From Selaginella tamariscina (taxonomy: Eukaryota; Streptophyta; Lycopodiopsida; Selaginellales; Selaginellaceae), in the NCBI GenBank assembly GCA_003024785.1, contig PUQB01000201.1, forward strand, positions 43,497 to 107,496: a stretch of DNA of 64,000 bases. Direction: 5' to 3'. Below the pieces are notes generated by a model. The model saw only the letters and a program-made list of their open reading frames with translations. It ran no database searches and was not told where the DNA came from. Below, piece after piece: positions 11,901 to 25,013 of the stretch; positions within the stretch are counted from its first letter, which is position 1, and each line of letters begins with the position of its first letter. The translations under genes and the position numbers were made by a program.

Positions 11901-14900
11901 TTTAAAATTTAAAAATTCTATGAAAAAGTTTAAGTCAGTGAGCTAAGTAAGATATTATTTAAAAGAACTAAATTGAAACTTTAACTTGTGTATAATTGAA
12001 AGAGATAAAGATAAAGTTAATAACGATTAACATTAAAATAAACATCTACCAAAGAGGAGGTTTAAATAACACAAGGATAAGGAAGTTGAACAAGTACAAC
12101 AAATAGAAAAGTCACTTAACAAAAAGAAAGAAAAGAGGAAACATATAAAAACACAAAAGGGTCATAGCACACAACCTCCACTTTAGATGAAAATGTGCAC
12201 AAGAAGAAGAAGAAAAATGGTTCAAGGAGCTACTGGTGATGAACTATCAAAAAGAATATAATCATTTAACCTTCCATTGGATATTGTACACACAACAAAT
12301 ATAAAGAAGACTAAAAGTAATTTCCAAAGAAGGGTCCACACCTACAATATTATTTTTGTAAATGTCTTTTAACGAAATTAAAAAATCTAATTTAACTTTT
12401 TAAAATTAGTACATGTGCTTACAACGATTTGAATAATATTTTGCACATTGTTAATAGAATGGTTATTCAAACGTTTTTGCATACATCATTTAAGAATGTA
12501 ACACAAATATCTTTCGTGAGCTTCAAATCAATTAACATCCTTTAGTAACCCACTTAAACACATGATTTTATAAATTTCATAATTAGTTTTCATTGTTTTC
12601 ATAATAGGAGGTGCTAGAGTTACTCAAAACAATTCCTTAATTTTGAGGAAATTTTAAAATGTTAACATCAAGGAAAATTTAACAATTCTATTTATTCTAT
12701 GGCTATATGTGAAGGATCTATAGCAAGAATATTCCATGTGTCTATTGTACGAATGTGGATCCTGGTGCACAATACACATATGTCTGTCACACAAAATAGT
12801 CACCCTTCATCTATTTATTTATTATTTATTAAATAATATAGTGTTTATATTCTTCTCTTTTGAGTTGTTAAGAAATTACAAATAACTTTAATATGAAGAG
12901 TTAATAAATACATCTAAAATGTAAAGTTAATAAATTTAATATATATATAATAAGTTAAATATTTTAATAATTATTAATCTCTTCAAAATTGTGATATTTA
13001 ATTGTATTCTAATTAGTTGCATATGAGTCATTAATACTAAGATTTTAATTTTTGGTTTTATTTTAATTACTTATTAACATTTTATTTTGATAAGTTGAAT
13101 ACTTAGATAAAGATTATGCAATATATGAAAATAAAATATAATAAAAAATTAATTGAAGTGTTCCATCTTTTGATTTTTTTAATTAAATGGAGAAAAGGAC
13201 ATTCATAATCACCATTATAAAAATTGAGATTAAAAAATATATAATAGTTGTTTATATTAAATTAAGTTTAATTACAAAATTTTAATTCTTTTGATTTATT
13301 TTCTTTAATACTTTTATGGTTATTTTTAATATTTGGGAAACAATTTTTTTTAAGAAAAAGATTTTGACTTTAAAATTAATTGTTATTAGTCTCTTATGTA
13401 AAATAATTAATTTTTAAAAATAATCTTATTATTATTAGCGTTAATATTGTGATTTCATACTTTATTCAAATAATTTTACTAAATTTATGCCTTTCTATCT
13501 TAAAACATCATATTAAGGCCTAATTATACATATTAAAATTTTTAAGTATGAGAACTTAACTAGTAAAGAAATAAGATTGTAAGATAAATAATATTAATAT
13601 AATTTTATTAATAATTAAAATTTGCGTGATGGTATTAAAATTTTAAATGAAATTTTGATCAACTAAAGTGCCATAGCACCAATTATATATTAAGTCAAAT
13701 AAGACTTAATTAAAATGAGTAATAATATTAAAGATTTTTATTATGTATCTTTTATCTGTTGTTTGTTATTATAATTATTATTAATAATGATATGATTACA
13801 TTTAAAAATTTTTAATTGCATATTAAGAGTTGATAGTGCATGATTAATGAAATAGTGATGTTTACCAATATTAATATTATTTTTCTTTTTAGTGGCTCCC
13901 AAAAATATATTTTAAAATTCTTAAAAAATAATTATGTTGAATTTTTTAAATCTTAAGTTTAATGTATAATCATTTTAATATTATAATTATAATCCTGGTA
14001 GAATATAACGCCATCACGTAATTTTGAAAATCAGCAAGCTGGAGATAAATGGTCAATTTAAAGCAAAATAATCTTTAATATAAATTTTGACTTATTCATA
14101 ATCTATACCATGTTAATAATTAAGTAGTTCAATTTAGAATATTTTTTTTTATTAAAAAATAATTAAAGTTTATTATTATGAATTAAGAAGTGATATTAAC
14201 TAGGCTTCCAATGAAAAATAATTATTATGCATAAATAATTTTGTGTATTCTAATAATTATGTATTAATTTGTCATGTCCAAATTTTGATTTAAGCAAAAC
14301 AAAAATTTATTATTACACTTTATTAAAGTTCATAATATTATTCGTTTATTTCCAACATTTATAAATATTGAATATTTAGGTATTTGAAAATTTCAAAAGT
14401 TATACATTAATTTTGATAAGAATAATATTTAAATATATATCTTTAGGATTAGTCCATATTATAATGAAATGTCAATGCCATGGGCATTATAATTATTAAA
14501 GAAAAGTTTTGATTCTAAATAGTTTTGTATTTCAAAGTTTTATATTATTTTAAACTACAACGATATTGAAATGTATGTCTTTACGTTAATGATGTTAATT
14601 ATAAGGTTTTTTTTTTGAGTTTATATATAAATATTATCAGGTGTGAAAGTATTTTTATTTTTAATTTGTTTCATTTTCTTGGTTAAAATAAATTTAATTG
14701 AAAGTAATACACCCAAAGGAACTTATGATGTTTAAATTATTTATATGCCACATCAAGATTTGTAATGTTTATTTATTTATTAGAACTTATGTATATAACA
14801 CAGATTTTATTAATAAAGCTTTTAATTACTTTTTTTTTTTAATAAAAAAGCTTTATTATTTTTTTTAAAGAAAATGCCGTGCCAAACTTACGTACTTACT

Positions 14901-15233
14901 TTTTATAATATATTAAAATTAAATTTTATATCAGATTTAAAATATCAACCGCTTGTACACTAATAGAAAGAGCATGTACATCCCATACTATAACTATTTA
15001 ATTAAAACTATTATTTAATGATTTTAGTACTCTGTTTTAATTATAATAAATTAATATTATATAATACTAAATTATTAATCTAATAAGAAATCAAAAAACT
15101 ACTAGTAGATTAATTTTAATATTAAATATAAGTTCATAAAATTCCTCTGTTATTAGGTCAAGTTTAAGAAAAATAAATTAGGTCAAAACTCTGTTTTTAG
15201 GTCTTCTGTACGAGAAGGTAGAAGAAGAAGACG
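11901..15233. other. Long AT-rich intergenic stretch, LCB2 promoter side
   Basis: Roughly 3.3 kb that is almost entirely A and T, with no supported coding region, RNA gene or recognisable repeat. The last 80 bases before 15234 turn purine-rich (GAAGAAGAAGACG), probably the LCB2 leader. Confidence 0.5.
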
Positions 15234-18143
15234 ATGAGCACAGCTTCAGTATTCACAATCATCTCGACGTACCTGAGCTATGTAATCCTCTTCATATTCG
15301 GCCGTGTCCGAGATTGGTTGAGAGCGTGTCTCAATACCTTTTCTCTCACCGAAGATCCAATTCCTGCTGTAAGTTTACCTTAATCCTTCTCTTAATCTTG
15401 CTTAATCACACTTTAATCCGCAGGGATATGCCCCATTGTGTCGTAGCTACGAGGATTTCTACACTCGTCGCTTATATTTGAGAATACAGGTGTGTGTGTG
15501 TGTGTGTGTGCCATGTCTAATTGATATAATATATGTTAAATATATTTTGAAATTATTTAAAATTTATTTCTGTTTTAGTCTATTGGTTAATATAGTATGC
15601 ATAAGTTATACATTTACATGTCTCTGGACGTTTCTGTTTCTGTGTGTGTTAGACATAGCTTATTGATATAATATGTTAAAATACCACATAAACACAACAC
15701 ACGCATTACACAACTGTTTATTAAGTTTTTTTCTATTATCGTACTGTTTCTCATATGATAGTGCCATAACTGTGTATGTGTGTTTCTATCATGTGAAATG
15801 CTGTTTTTTTGTTAAACAGGAGCATTTTGTATATGCTTACGCTATGATTTAATCTTATGCTTCCTTGACACTCTCTCTCTCTCTCTCTACGCTTAACTAA
15901 TATATCAAATTTTTTTCACTAGCAATATTAATAGGAAAACGATACTTCTATCAAATTGATTATAATGTACTAATACGATACTATTGTTTTTGCAGGATTG
16001 CTTTAACAGGCCCATTGCTAGTGCTCCTGAGGCTTGGATTGATGTGATTGAGAGAGGATCGGACGACAATAACAGGACTATATAGTAGGTGATTGCTCTA
16101 TATAGTGTTCATTTTTCTACATATGTATTATGTGCATATACACACGTACACACTGTGAGACACGTAGTATAACGTATAATGTTTTTCGTAGTCTCACAGA
16201 TAGAACCAGGAGATGTCTTAACCTTGGATCTTATAATTATTTGGGGTTTGCTGCTGCCGATGAATATTGTACACCACATGTAATCGAATCATTGGAGAAA
16301 TATGGAGCTAGCGCATGTGCTAGTCGTGTTGACGGAGGTCCCCCTTCCCTCCCTCCGTTTCTCCCTCTCTCTCTCCCTCTCTCTCTCTATGTACGTGTAT
16401 GTGTATGCATGTGTATATACGTATTTGTTATTACAGGAACCACGCTTCTTCATGAGGAACTAGAAGCACTTGTTGCGAGGTTTGTTGGTAAACCTGCTGC
16501 TATGGTTTACGGCATGGGGTATGCCACCAATTCAACAACATTGCCTACTCTCATTGGCAAGGTGTGCATGCGTGCGTGTGCGTGTGTGTGAGAGAGAGAG
16601 ATTCGTAGACGATAACACGTGTTAATTGTCTCACAGTGTGTATTTAACGTGTTACAGTTGACACATCTATACACAAATACGTACACACAGTTGACACATC
16701 TATACATCAATATTTGTGTGTACGTAATGTGAATATTTACAGGGAGGATTAATCATTAGTGATTCACTCAATCACACATCAATTGTTTCTGGTGCTCGGG
16801 CATCTGGGTCAAAAATTCAAGTTTTTGCACACAATTGTAAGTTTGCCTTAGTATTCTATCTAAACACACGTAGAGACACATATATGTATATATTTATGCA
16901 TGGTGTTCTGTATATGTTTAGCTATTCAATAACTAAATGGATCGTAGCTGAGTGACTATATATCACTAACGCACAGGGGGGAGGGGGGAGTTGATTATGT
17001 AGAGATAGCATATGTGATGATAGTGCTGCGATATCTATATATATTCGATGTGTGTTTGCAACATACATACTATAATTTATATGCATACATGCACCACTGG
17101 ATCGGTAACATATATAATATAATATGCTCTTAACATTACTAATATATGGTTTATTTTTAGCACCTGAGCATTTAGAAAGTTTGCTAAGGGAAAACATTGC
17201 TGAAGGGCAGCCACGCACACATAGACCATGGAAGAAAATTATCGTAGTCGTTGAAGGCATATACAGCATGGAAGGTGAACTTTGCAGGCTTAAGGAGATT
17301 GTTAGAGTCGCTAAACAATACAAGGTACATGCACATGTATTCTTAATGCATGCGCGCGCGTGTGTCAGTCTTTGTTTTATGTACTATATAGCTGTGCCCT
17401 TACGTAACCTAATGTTACTATTTCGCTATTTATTAATTTTAGGCCTACATATATTTGGACGAAGCACACAGTATTGGTGCAATTGGTAAAACAGGGAGAG
17501 GGGTGTGTGAACATGTAGGTGTAGATCCTGCTGATATTGATGTTATGATGGGAACTTTTACTAAGTCCTTTGGTTCTTCTGGTGGATATATTGCTGGTTC
17601 CAAGGTATTAGTTTACATGTATATAACGTTTATATGTATATATGTGTGCACACGCACATGTGAGTTTAACGGTGTTTATTGCAGGAGCTTATTACTTATG
17701 TGAAGTATGTAAGTCCTGGACATATGTATGGTACTGCTATGTCTCCCCCTGTTGCACAGCAAATAATATCTGCCATGAAGGTTGTAACTGGTGAAGACGG
17801 CAGTGACCGAGGTAATTGTATTATTATTATTATATATGTAAACAATTAGAACCCCCTCTCTCTCCCTCACACACACACAGCTTCATGTTGCATTCTATAT
17901 AGGATACATACATACGTATTTAGACACAGACACATATGACGTGGTTTTACGATGTAGGAGCTCGGAAGCTTGCACAGATACGTGAAAACAGCAACTATTT
18001 CCGGGAGAAGCTTCGTAATATGGGATTTGAGGTGCTTGGAGATACAGACTCCCCAGTTATGCCCATCATGCTCTATCATCCTGCTAAAATCCCCGCTTTT
18101 AGCCGCGAATGCCTCAAACGAAATGTAAGCAACATGTATTTTA

Positions 18144-18174
<31 letters not shown>

Positions 18175-18530
18175 CATTCACTCAAGTCTAAGCTTAGCTT
18201 ATATTAAACAATAATATGTTATTATCTATATTATGTAGTTATTAAGTTGTATGTGAGTTACAGGTAGCAGTGGTGACTGTGGCATTCCCAGCGACACCAT
18301 TGTTGCTAGCGCGGGCTCGGATATGTATATCTGCTTCACATACGAGGGAAGATTTGGAAGAAGCCTTGAAGGTGTGTGTGTGTGTGTGTGTTTTATTTAT
18401 TTTGTGTCTATTTTATTATTTTTATTTTATTATATATTCATATTTAATATTTTTATTAAATTAAAATGGATTTCTACAGGTCATTAGTGAGGTTGGGGAC
18501 ATGGTTAACATCAAGTACTTTAAACGCTGA
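15234..18530 (+). CDS. LCB2: Serine palmitoyltransferase, long-chain base subunit 2 (LCB2), 12 exons
   Basis: PLP-dependent subunit that condenses serine with palmitoyl-CoA, the first committed step of sphingolipid synthesis; acts with LCB1 in the endoplasmic reticulum. Exons: 15234-15368, 15424-15489, 15996-16084, 16192-16337, 16437-16561, 16743-16836, 17161-17324, 17443-17604, 17685-17811, 17958-18124, 18264-18371, 18480-18530. They join without a frame break to 477 residues, close to the plant length of about 489. An N-terminal membrane segment spans about residues 6-23. [14 protein letters not shown]-type and [10 protein letters not shown] motifs precede GTFTKSFG, where Lys ~314 should bind [20 protein letters not shown] and [18 protein letters not shown] follow. 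Exon 3 must use the donor at 16085, because reading on meets TAG. Fragments of exons 10-12 recur at 26-51 kb. Confidence 0.96.
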
Positions 18531-19100
18531 GGTTCTCTTATTTATATAATTTGACTCTGTAATGGTTGTCTATGGTAACAAATCCCTATATATTTCTGTA
18601 TCTATATATTTGGGATAAGTTTTATTACTTAAAAAAAATATGTTATTTATAACATAATTTTAAGAAATTATTACATTATGTAAAAATAAGCAATATTCTA
18701 CTTTAAAACAGACGATTGATTACTAATTCTGATTGGTGAACTTGAATAATAGAAATATATTGTATATTTGTGTATATAAATTTAAAATTGCAAATTGAAT
18801 AATTTAATAATTTAATAATTTAAAATAGAAAATATGTAATATAATAGAGCAGCTCCTTAAAACAACAATAACATTAAAGTAAATTTAATGTTCAAATTGA
18901 ATATATATGTTCTTTGGACATTCACATTACACAGTCAATATACATTATATACTAATATTTATTGTAGGATAAAAAGATTTTATATGTATATTCTAGAGAA
19001 TCTTTATATGCTGCAGCTTTGTTTAAGATATTGAAAAACCAGTTTATGTGAATGTTTTAATATGTTCAAAACACAAAAAAATATTAATTTATGTAATGTT
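18531..19100. other. Intergenic, 3' flank of LCB2
   Basis: AT-rich with no coding region. The start holds the LCB2 3' untranslated region. Parts of this stretch (GATTCTCTTATTTAT and what follows) recur after the LCB2 fragments at 31.5, 35.3 and 38.7 kb, so the amplified segment extended past the stop codon. Confidence 0.5.
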
Positions 19101-20224
19101 GAAAAGTTTTTTTAATTAGGAAGAGCTGACATCCAAGGATCAAAAAGCAACATTGCTATGAATGTACAGGATTAAAAACTTACAAGAAATATAAACCTAC
19201 ACAAGGCTAGCTACTTACATGCATGTATTTAATATATACTAAAAACTACATTTTTTTAGGTATGTTTAAAGACCGAAGACTAAATTTACAAAAATAATAT
19301 TACACTTCATTAGTTCTTCTTTTGACCATTATTTTTAGTGTTTTTCATCTTTGTTGTGTGTACAATGTCCAGTGTTAGGTTAGATGATAACATTCTTCTT
19401 GGTAGTTCATCATCATTAACTCTTTATACCACTTTTTACTTCTTCTTTTTGTGTACATTTCCATCTTCGATCTCTATAAATTGAAGTAGAGGTTGTGTGT
19501 TGGAACCCTTTTGTACTTCTAAATGCTTATGTTTTTCTTTTTTTTTCTTAGGTGATTTTTTTTTTGTTATATTTCCTTAACTTTCTAGTCCTTGTGTTGT
19601 TTGAATTTTTTTCTCTTTGGTGGATGTTTATTTAAATGTTTAGGCTTCTCTTCTTGGTTGTCATTAACTTTATTTTATTGCTCTAATACTTTTCATCATC
19701 AAATTCTAGGTTACTACTTAGGGGTTCTTTCTTGGCTTAACCATTTGCTTGAAATGCAAGGGTTCTAATAGGTTTGCCTCTCTCACATACAAATAAATTA
19801 CTTAATCCATATTCACTCCCAAAACATTTCTTCCCCTTGCAGCTTTAATAAAAGCAATTTCACAATATGCATGAATAAGTCTCAAATGTAGTCACTCAAT
19901 TTAATTAGAATTGTCAAAATCTTGGTGAACAAAGGATCTGATTTCTCAAACCCTCAACACATGTAATAAAACTAAATAAATACTTTACATTGCCTATTCA
20001 ACATATCAATATTTTCCCTCTAATGACCTTTTATACTTAATCCACAAGGATGTTAACCCGTACATCTAGTGGATTCAAAATATCTTCGTGGTCTCCCCTT
20101 CGTACTATTAAGATCAATTGCACATCAATGCACTGCATTCACAAAGGTATCTAAGGTCAGTCATGTATAAATACTTAATTCACTAATAAATATATAACTA
20201 AATTTAAGCTTTAAAGACAACAAG

Positions 20225-20405
20225 GAGAAATTCTTGATGTCGAGGATCTCATTGCCATGTCTTTAGCATCAAGGATACCAATGACAAGTCCTTGACATCA
20301 AGGATTTGCATTCAATATCTTTAGTGCTAAGGACACTGCAAACAAATCCTCGGTGCCAAGGTTTCCTTGCAATTTCCTCAACATAGATTCTTCGGTGTCG
20401 AGGAT
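20225..20405. repeat. Cluster of TCCTCrryryyGAGGA palindromic motifs
   Basis: About six variants follow one another: TTGATGTCGAGGATC, CCTTGACATCAAGGA, TTTAGTGCTAAGGAC, TCCTCGGTGCCAAGG, TCCTCAACATAGA and TTCGGTGTCGAGGATC. Each keeps the TCCTy...rAGGA outer palindrome while the centre varies as purine/pyrimidine. Confidence 0.55.
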
Positions 20406-22379
20406 CTATAGTTGTTGTTCTTTGTTAATTGAATTTAATATAAACGACATACCTTAATGTCCTCGTAGTATCCCAAATCATGAAAATTAGAATTTTCTAA
20501 ATCAACTTTCTAGATTGTGATAAAGTGTTTTGAATGCATGTGCTAGATAATCTCACATGGCCTAATCAACACTACAAACCCTTATGTTTGAAGAAATTCC
20601 TCATAATATGTGAAAAATGATCTCTACAAAGAATGCAAATTGGTTAGTTTATTCTACTTCTTTGATAATTCACCTGCTTGTTGAGAAAGGCCAATTGGAA
20701 AGTCTCTGACTATCAAGTCATTCCTTAAACTCAGGCACATCAGGGGGTATATTATGTACCTCAAGAGCTTTACCCAATGATAAAATGTTGCAACAAAAAC
20801 CTATAAAGCACTTGGCTCATTCTCCAATGGCATCATGGAAAAACTGTACAATTCAACCTTCACATAAATTTTCTTCATTGTCCCCTTTCTCGATTCATTG
20901 CCATCGCTTGATTCACCCAACAACATCTTTCTCTTCTTGGAAGCTCGACCTCATTGAAAAACTACAACTTGTCGTCTGGCACAAAACAAAGCTATAGGTA
21001 TAAAGGAATATCTTTAATTTCTTCATTGATGATTTTTTGTGGAAATTTTTCATACAATTTTGAATTAAAGGCAAATTCCTTTGCTTACCTATCCACCCAC
21101 AACTTAATACATTTTGTTGCCAGATCAATAAATCTCTAGTTTCTCTGGCAAATTAGTCAATAGTATGGACTTATAGAGGATGTGAATAAACCAAAAAGAA
21201 AAACAACATATTGTAAAATCATATGATTTAAAACTTGTTTCACATGGTAATAAAAAGTCATATTTATTTTTCTTGGGAATGGCAAAGACTTTCGTTATGT
21301 ATGGGAACTAATCATCCATCTATGCCTTCTTTTTTATTCTCTTGAGAAAATTTTTCATTCTCTTGAACAAAGAAACCTTCTCATTTTTGTCCTTGAGGAT
21401 TTCCTTTAGCCTTTCGTTGCTAATCTATTTTATCTTTTAGTTCATTCACTTCACCATGACCCATTGCTTAAGATCTTTATCAGCCATGAGAATTACATTC
21501 TTCTTGAAGTTTGATGTGGCCTCCATGAAAAGTATGTTCATGACATTCAATTGGAAAATGCGTCCCTCGGCATTATCATCAAGGGTAATCTAGTAGGTAA
21601 GGTATATTTTTGTGTCCTACAGCTTTCTAGTCAAATCATGTCACTTTGTCAACGAACTCTACATCATTCACTCCTTTGTTAATAATTAAAAAGTATTTAG
21701 CCATAATTGTCATTTAGTTGTTCCTCACATTGACCTTGGCCTTGTGAATATTTGCTAGTGTCACAGCTCCTTAGACAACAATGTGTCAATCTTATCCTTT
21801 CGATATTTAGGTTGCACATGATGTAATTTAATGTGTAATTGAATTGAATAAAAAGAACTTTGGCATCAAGGATTCCTATCACAAAAAGCCAATAACATTT
21901 ATTCAACTTACCCAAATAGTATGAACATATGAACTGCCTCTAGTAATGTTCTAGATGGTTATTTTGACTTCTGCCTTTCTTTGTTAATTAGTTTCTTACC
22001 TTTAGTAGTCGAAGTTGCTATATTTTTTTGCATTGCCTCAGTGCATAAAGTCTTTGTGGCAACTCCATTGGGATGTGATGTATTGCAAGACTCTACATAA
22101 CAAACTTTAGTATTCAAAATAGAAAAGAATCTCACCATGTGCTTACTCATTCATTCTTCACAGAACTTGGATTAGCAGCACAATTTGAGAAGCATCCATT
22201 ATTCCAACAAGTGGCATTTAATAGACACATGGTAAGTTTTATCGGAGCAATAAGGTTCTTCATCCTTCATGATGCTCATCTATTGTAGGCAATGATTACC
22301 ATCCTAAATGTTAAATGTTTTGTCTACAATGACCCCAAGTCTGATACCTCTCAACACTATTTCCAAAAAGACTTGCATA

Positions 22380-22570
22380 TGTCTCCCTATCATTTGTGTT
22401 CTTCTATTTCTTTCCTTTCTTCTGGACTAAGTTCCTTACTAAATGGTCACCACAAAAGCTTGGTTGTATGAATGTATACATTTTGTTTAAAGGAGTCCAT
22501 TAGATCACTCATATTCTTTGATAGTGCACTCACTTGCTAATTTGACTTCAACAAAACTAATGGAATTCTT
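22380..22570 (-). pseudogene. Inverted, decayed copy of the R-family coding fragment
   Basis: Read on the minus strand, this gives NMSDLMDSFKQN and, after a frame break, KELSPEERKEIEEHK followed by a stop. It parallels the open frame at 11084-11272. The protein family is unknown. Confidence 0.4.
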
Positions 22571-22803
22571 GGTGAGTTTTCACTAGCCTTCCTCTCGAAA
22601 CCGTCTAGTAAATATGAAAATGGTGTTCTCACAAAATTTGCAGACAACAAAGCTTGATCATGTGCTTGACTTTCGTTGTCTTGTGGAATGGGTGGGTGAA
22701 GTGCTGCAATCTATAAAGCTAGTTGAGCGTATCTCTTCCCCATTTCGTCCTAAAAGCAATTGTAAGACATATGACAAACCTTGCCATTCTAATATATGAA
22801 AAA

Positions 22804-23056
22804 CCTCAACGCTGAGGATTCTCTACTCTAGCCTCGACATCGAGGAATCTGCATCCCATCCTCGACTTTGACCCATCCTCAACACTAAGGACTCTAGGCC
22901 CCATCCTCGGCACCAAGGACTATTGGCCCCAACCTCAATGCTGAGGACTCGTCCTTAGCCCCATCCTCGATGTCGAGGAACCCTTCCTTGGCACTAAGGA
23001 TTCTCGGCCATTTCCTCATCACAAAGGTATTTTGGCCCCATCCCTAGTGTCGAGGA
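22804..23056. repeat. Dense array of 16-bp palindromic motifs
   Basis: At least nine copies occur in about 250 bp: 22804-22820, 22832-22846, 22876-22891 (TCCTCAACACTAAGGA), 22904-22919 (TCCTCGGCACCAAGGA), 22933-22947, 22964-22979 (TCCTCGATGTCGAGGA), 22985-23000 (TCCTTGGCACTAAGGA), a weak one at 23013 and 23041-23056. Spacing is 14-44 bp, so this is not a simple tandem repeat. The spacer GGCCCCA also recurs. Confidence 0.7.
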
Positions 23057-23269
23057 TTACCATTTCATTCGAGCCACATACATAATGAAAGATAAACCTA
23101 AAAAATGCAACATGACTTACCCTTTAATTGACTTGCTTTTTCTCATTGTTAAAAGTTAGACAATTATGAATTTAACAACTCTTCGAACAACTAAAGATGG
23201 TATTTACATGAAACTCTAAATGAAGCTAGAACTTACCTTCTAGAAAACTCTCCTCCGGTTTGGCATTAG

Positions 23270-24480
23270 CTTTTCCAGTATAGTTTATCAAAAAGGGTTA
23301 GGGACACCCCTAGGGTTGACCTAACCCCACACCTTAATACCCCCTTAGGAAAACAGGGGGGGCAGGGGTGTTCATCACATAAATAAGGTAGAGTATGAGT
23401 AGTGAGGCTTCCTGGGTTCAAAAGAGAGTTCATTAACCTCCTACCAGTGCAAGCTAAGCTTGTGTCGTTAAGGTGTAACCCTCTATTGTGCTGCCCTAAC
23501 TTCTAGATGATAGGGGTACGTCCCACCATTGGGTTAGACTATCCTTAATGTTGGCAGAATCTCGCCTTTATGACCGGGTATGTCACTTCTAAGGAGTTAG
23601 TCAAATTCCTTGGTTTAAAAACCTGCTTGTAAGCTCAAAATCATTATTCGAGTTCATGTTCCACAGAACTAGTAGTTGAGGCCTTGCTCTGGCCGCCTCA
23701 ACCACGCCAAATTAAAAACGACACATATAGCTCGGCTAGTTCACATATCCTGATTCACAAAGTGAGCCTTGTTTCATGGACTTGGTCAGTTGGGGTTTAA
23801 GCTCCTAAGGGTTGGGTTCAGATTACTTTACTAGATTTCGTGGGGTTTCTAAAAGGGGATTCTAAGGTTAGCATCTGGCAATCCGCCTTTGTGGCACCAA
23901 GTAAAAACTCTGATAATGTTTTTAGAAAAGGTTGTTATCAATATGTTCAATCTTGTGCATGTGGGGGTGTTTTTGGTGAGTGTTTGAGAAAAAGAATTGG
24001 ACACCATATGAAAAGAGAAGCCCATTCCTGTCAGAAATTTGATCTTCTCTTATGTCAAATTTGTTCCTTCCATGATAGACCAACGATTAGGTAAATCTTT
24101 AAAAACTTTTTTCACATGTTTTCCAAAATGGTAAGCATGGATGATGTTATCTACAAAAAATTTAGCATTTATTAAAAATTTAAATCACCTAGAACAAATA
24201 TCACAAGAAGGAAAAGTGTGGAAAATATGAAGATTTAATACCACAACAAACATGTAGCTTAGTTAATTGTTTTCCCAATCTATAATAGTTAAGTCTTCAA
24301 CACTGAGGATTACTTTATATGTGGATTGCTTCAAACATTGCAAGCAAACGTTTCATAAGTATTGTCCTCAATGTTGAGGATAATACTTATGAAGCATTCT
24401 AAAATGTGCAATATGAATGATAATTGAAATTAAATCTTTAGCATCGAGGACAAATTAGAAACAAAGAACTTTTGTCTATA
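23270..24480 (+). repeat. Direct repeat X, partner of 43130-44330
   Basis: About 1.2 kb matches 43130-44330 closely by eye, including the AAAAGGGTTAGG start, a GGGTTCAAAA block and the final TTAGCATCGAGGACA motif. The GGTTCAAA block recalls a pol III B-box, so a tRNA-derived SINE is conceivable, but no A-box at the right distance was found. Confidence 0.6.
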
Positions 24481-24791
24481 TATCAAAATGAATGAAAAAT
24501 CACTGTGAACAAAAAAAAATGCCATAGTTAAAGAAAAAGAAGAAAAATGAAAAAATGTACTAAAAAACAAAAGAAATTAATTAAAAGAAAGAATGGGAAA
24601 CGAGTGACATGTAATATATTAGCCTAATGTAAATATATGTGACTATCAATGGTAGAATGTTATTTATTGGTCAATCAATACTAAATAAAGGCAATGTATT
24701 AAACATTGTTTGCATGTATAATATTTTTTGACATGGTATCTGAACATAATAATTCTTACATTGATGCCAAAGATGTACCCTTTGTATACCT

Positions 24792-25013
24792 ATGTGCCAA
24801 GAGTTGTTGGAGGTGCATCCTCAACGTAAGGATGCATCATCAGTTAAACTAGGTCATTCTGGTTTTATACATAATGCCGTACTTGGGGATAGGAAAGTGG
24901 ACATTATGGAGGCCACACGTTTAAACCTTGTCAATGCATTCTTACAATGTTTAAGAACTATGCATCATTTGTCGGACACCCTAGTGGGATGGGACCATCA
25001 AAGAATAATCTAA
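24792..25013 (+). pseudogene. R-family coding fragment, second block
   Basis: A 73-codon open frame with IMEATRLNLVNAFLQCLR and a tail LVGWDHQRII. The inverted copy at 44949-45131 shares IMEA-C-LNLVNAFLQCLR. Copy 1 (around 9020-9130, minus strand) keeps part of it. Protein-level similarity across copies suggests old coding sequence; the family is not recognised. Confidence 0.35.

Noticed and set aside
12900-15200. Possible organellar DNA insertion because of extreme AT content
   Set aside because: No plastid or mitochondrial gene, rRNA or tRNA of organelle type is recognisable.
15669-15990. Extra LCB2 exon in the long second intron
   Set aside because: Exons 2 and 3 join in frame to the expected protein (LRIQDCFNRP); nothing is missing between them.
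22804-23056. CRISPR-like array
   Set aside because: Repeats are short, imperfect and irregularly spaced, in a plant nuclear context; spacers are not of equal length.
23395-23440. tRNA-derived SINE head in repeat X
   Set aside because: A GGTTCAAA B-box-like block exists but no convincing A-box or tRNA structure was found.
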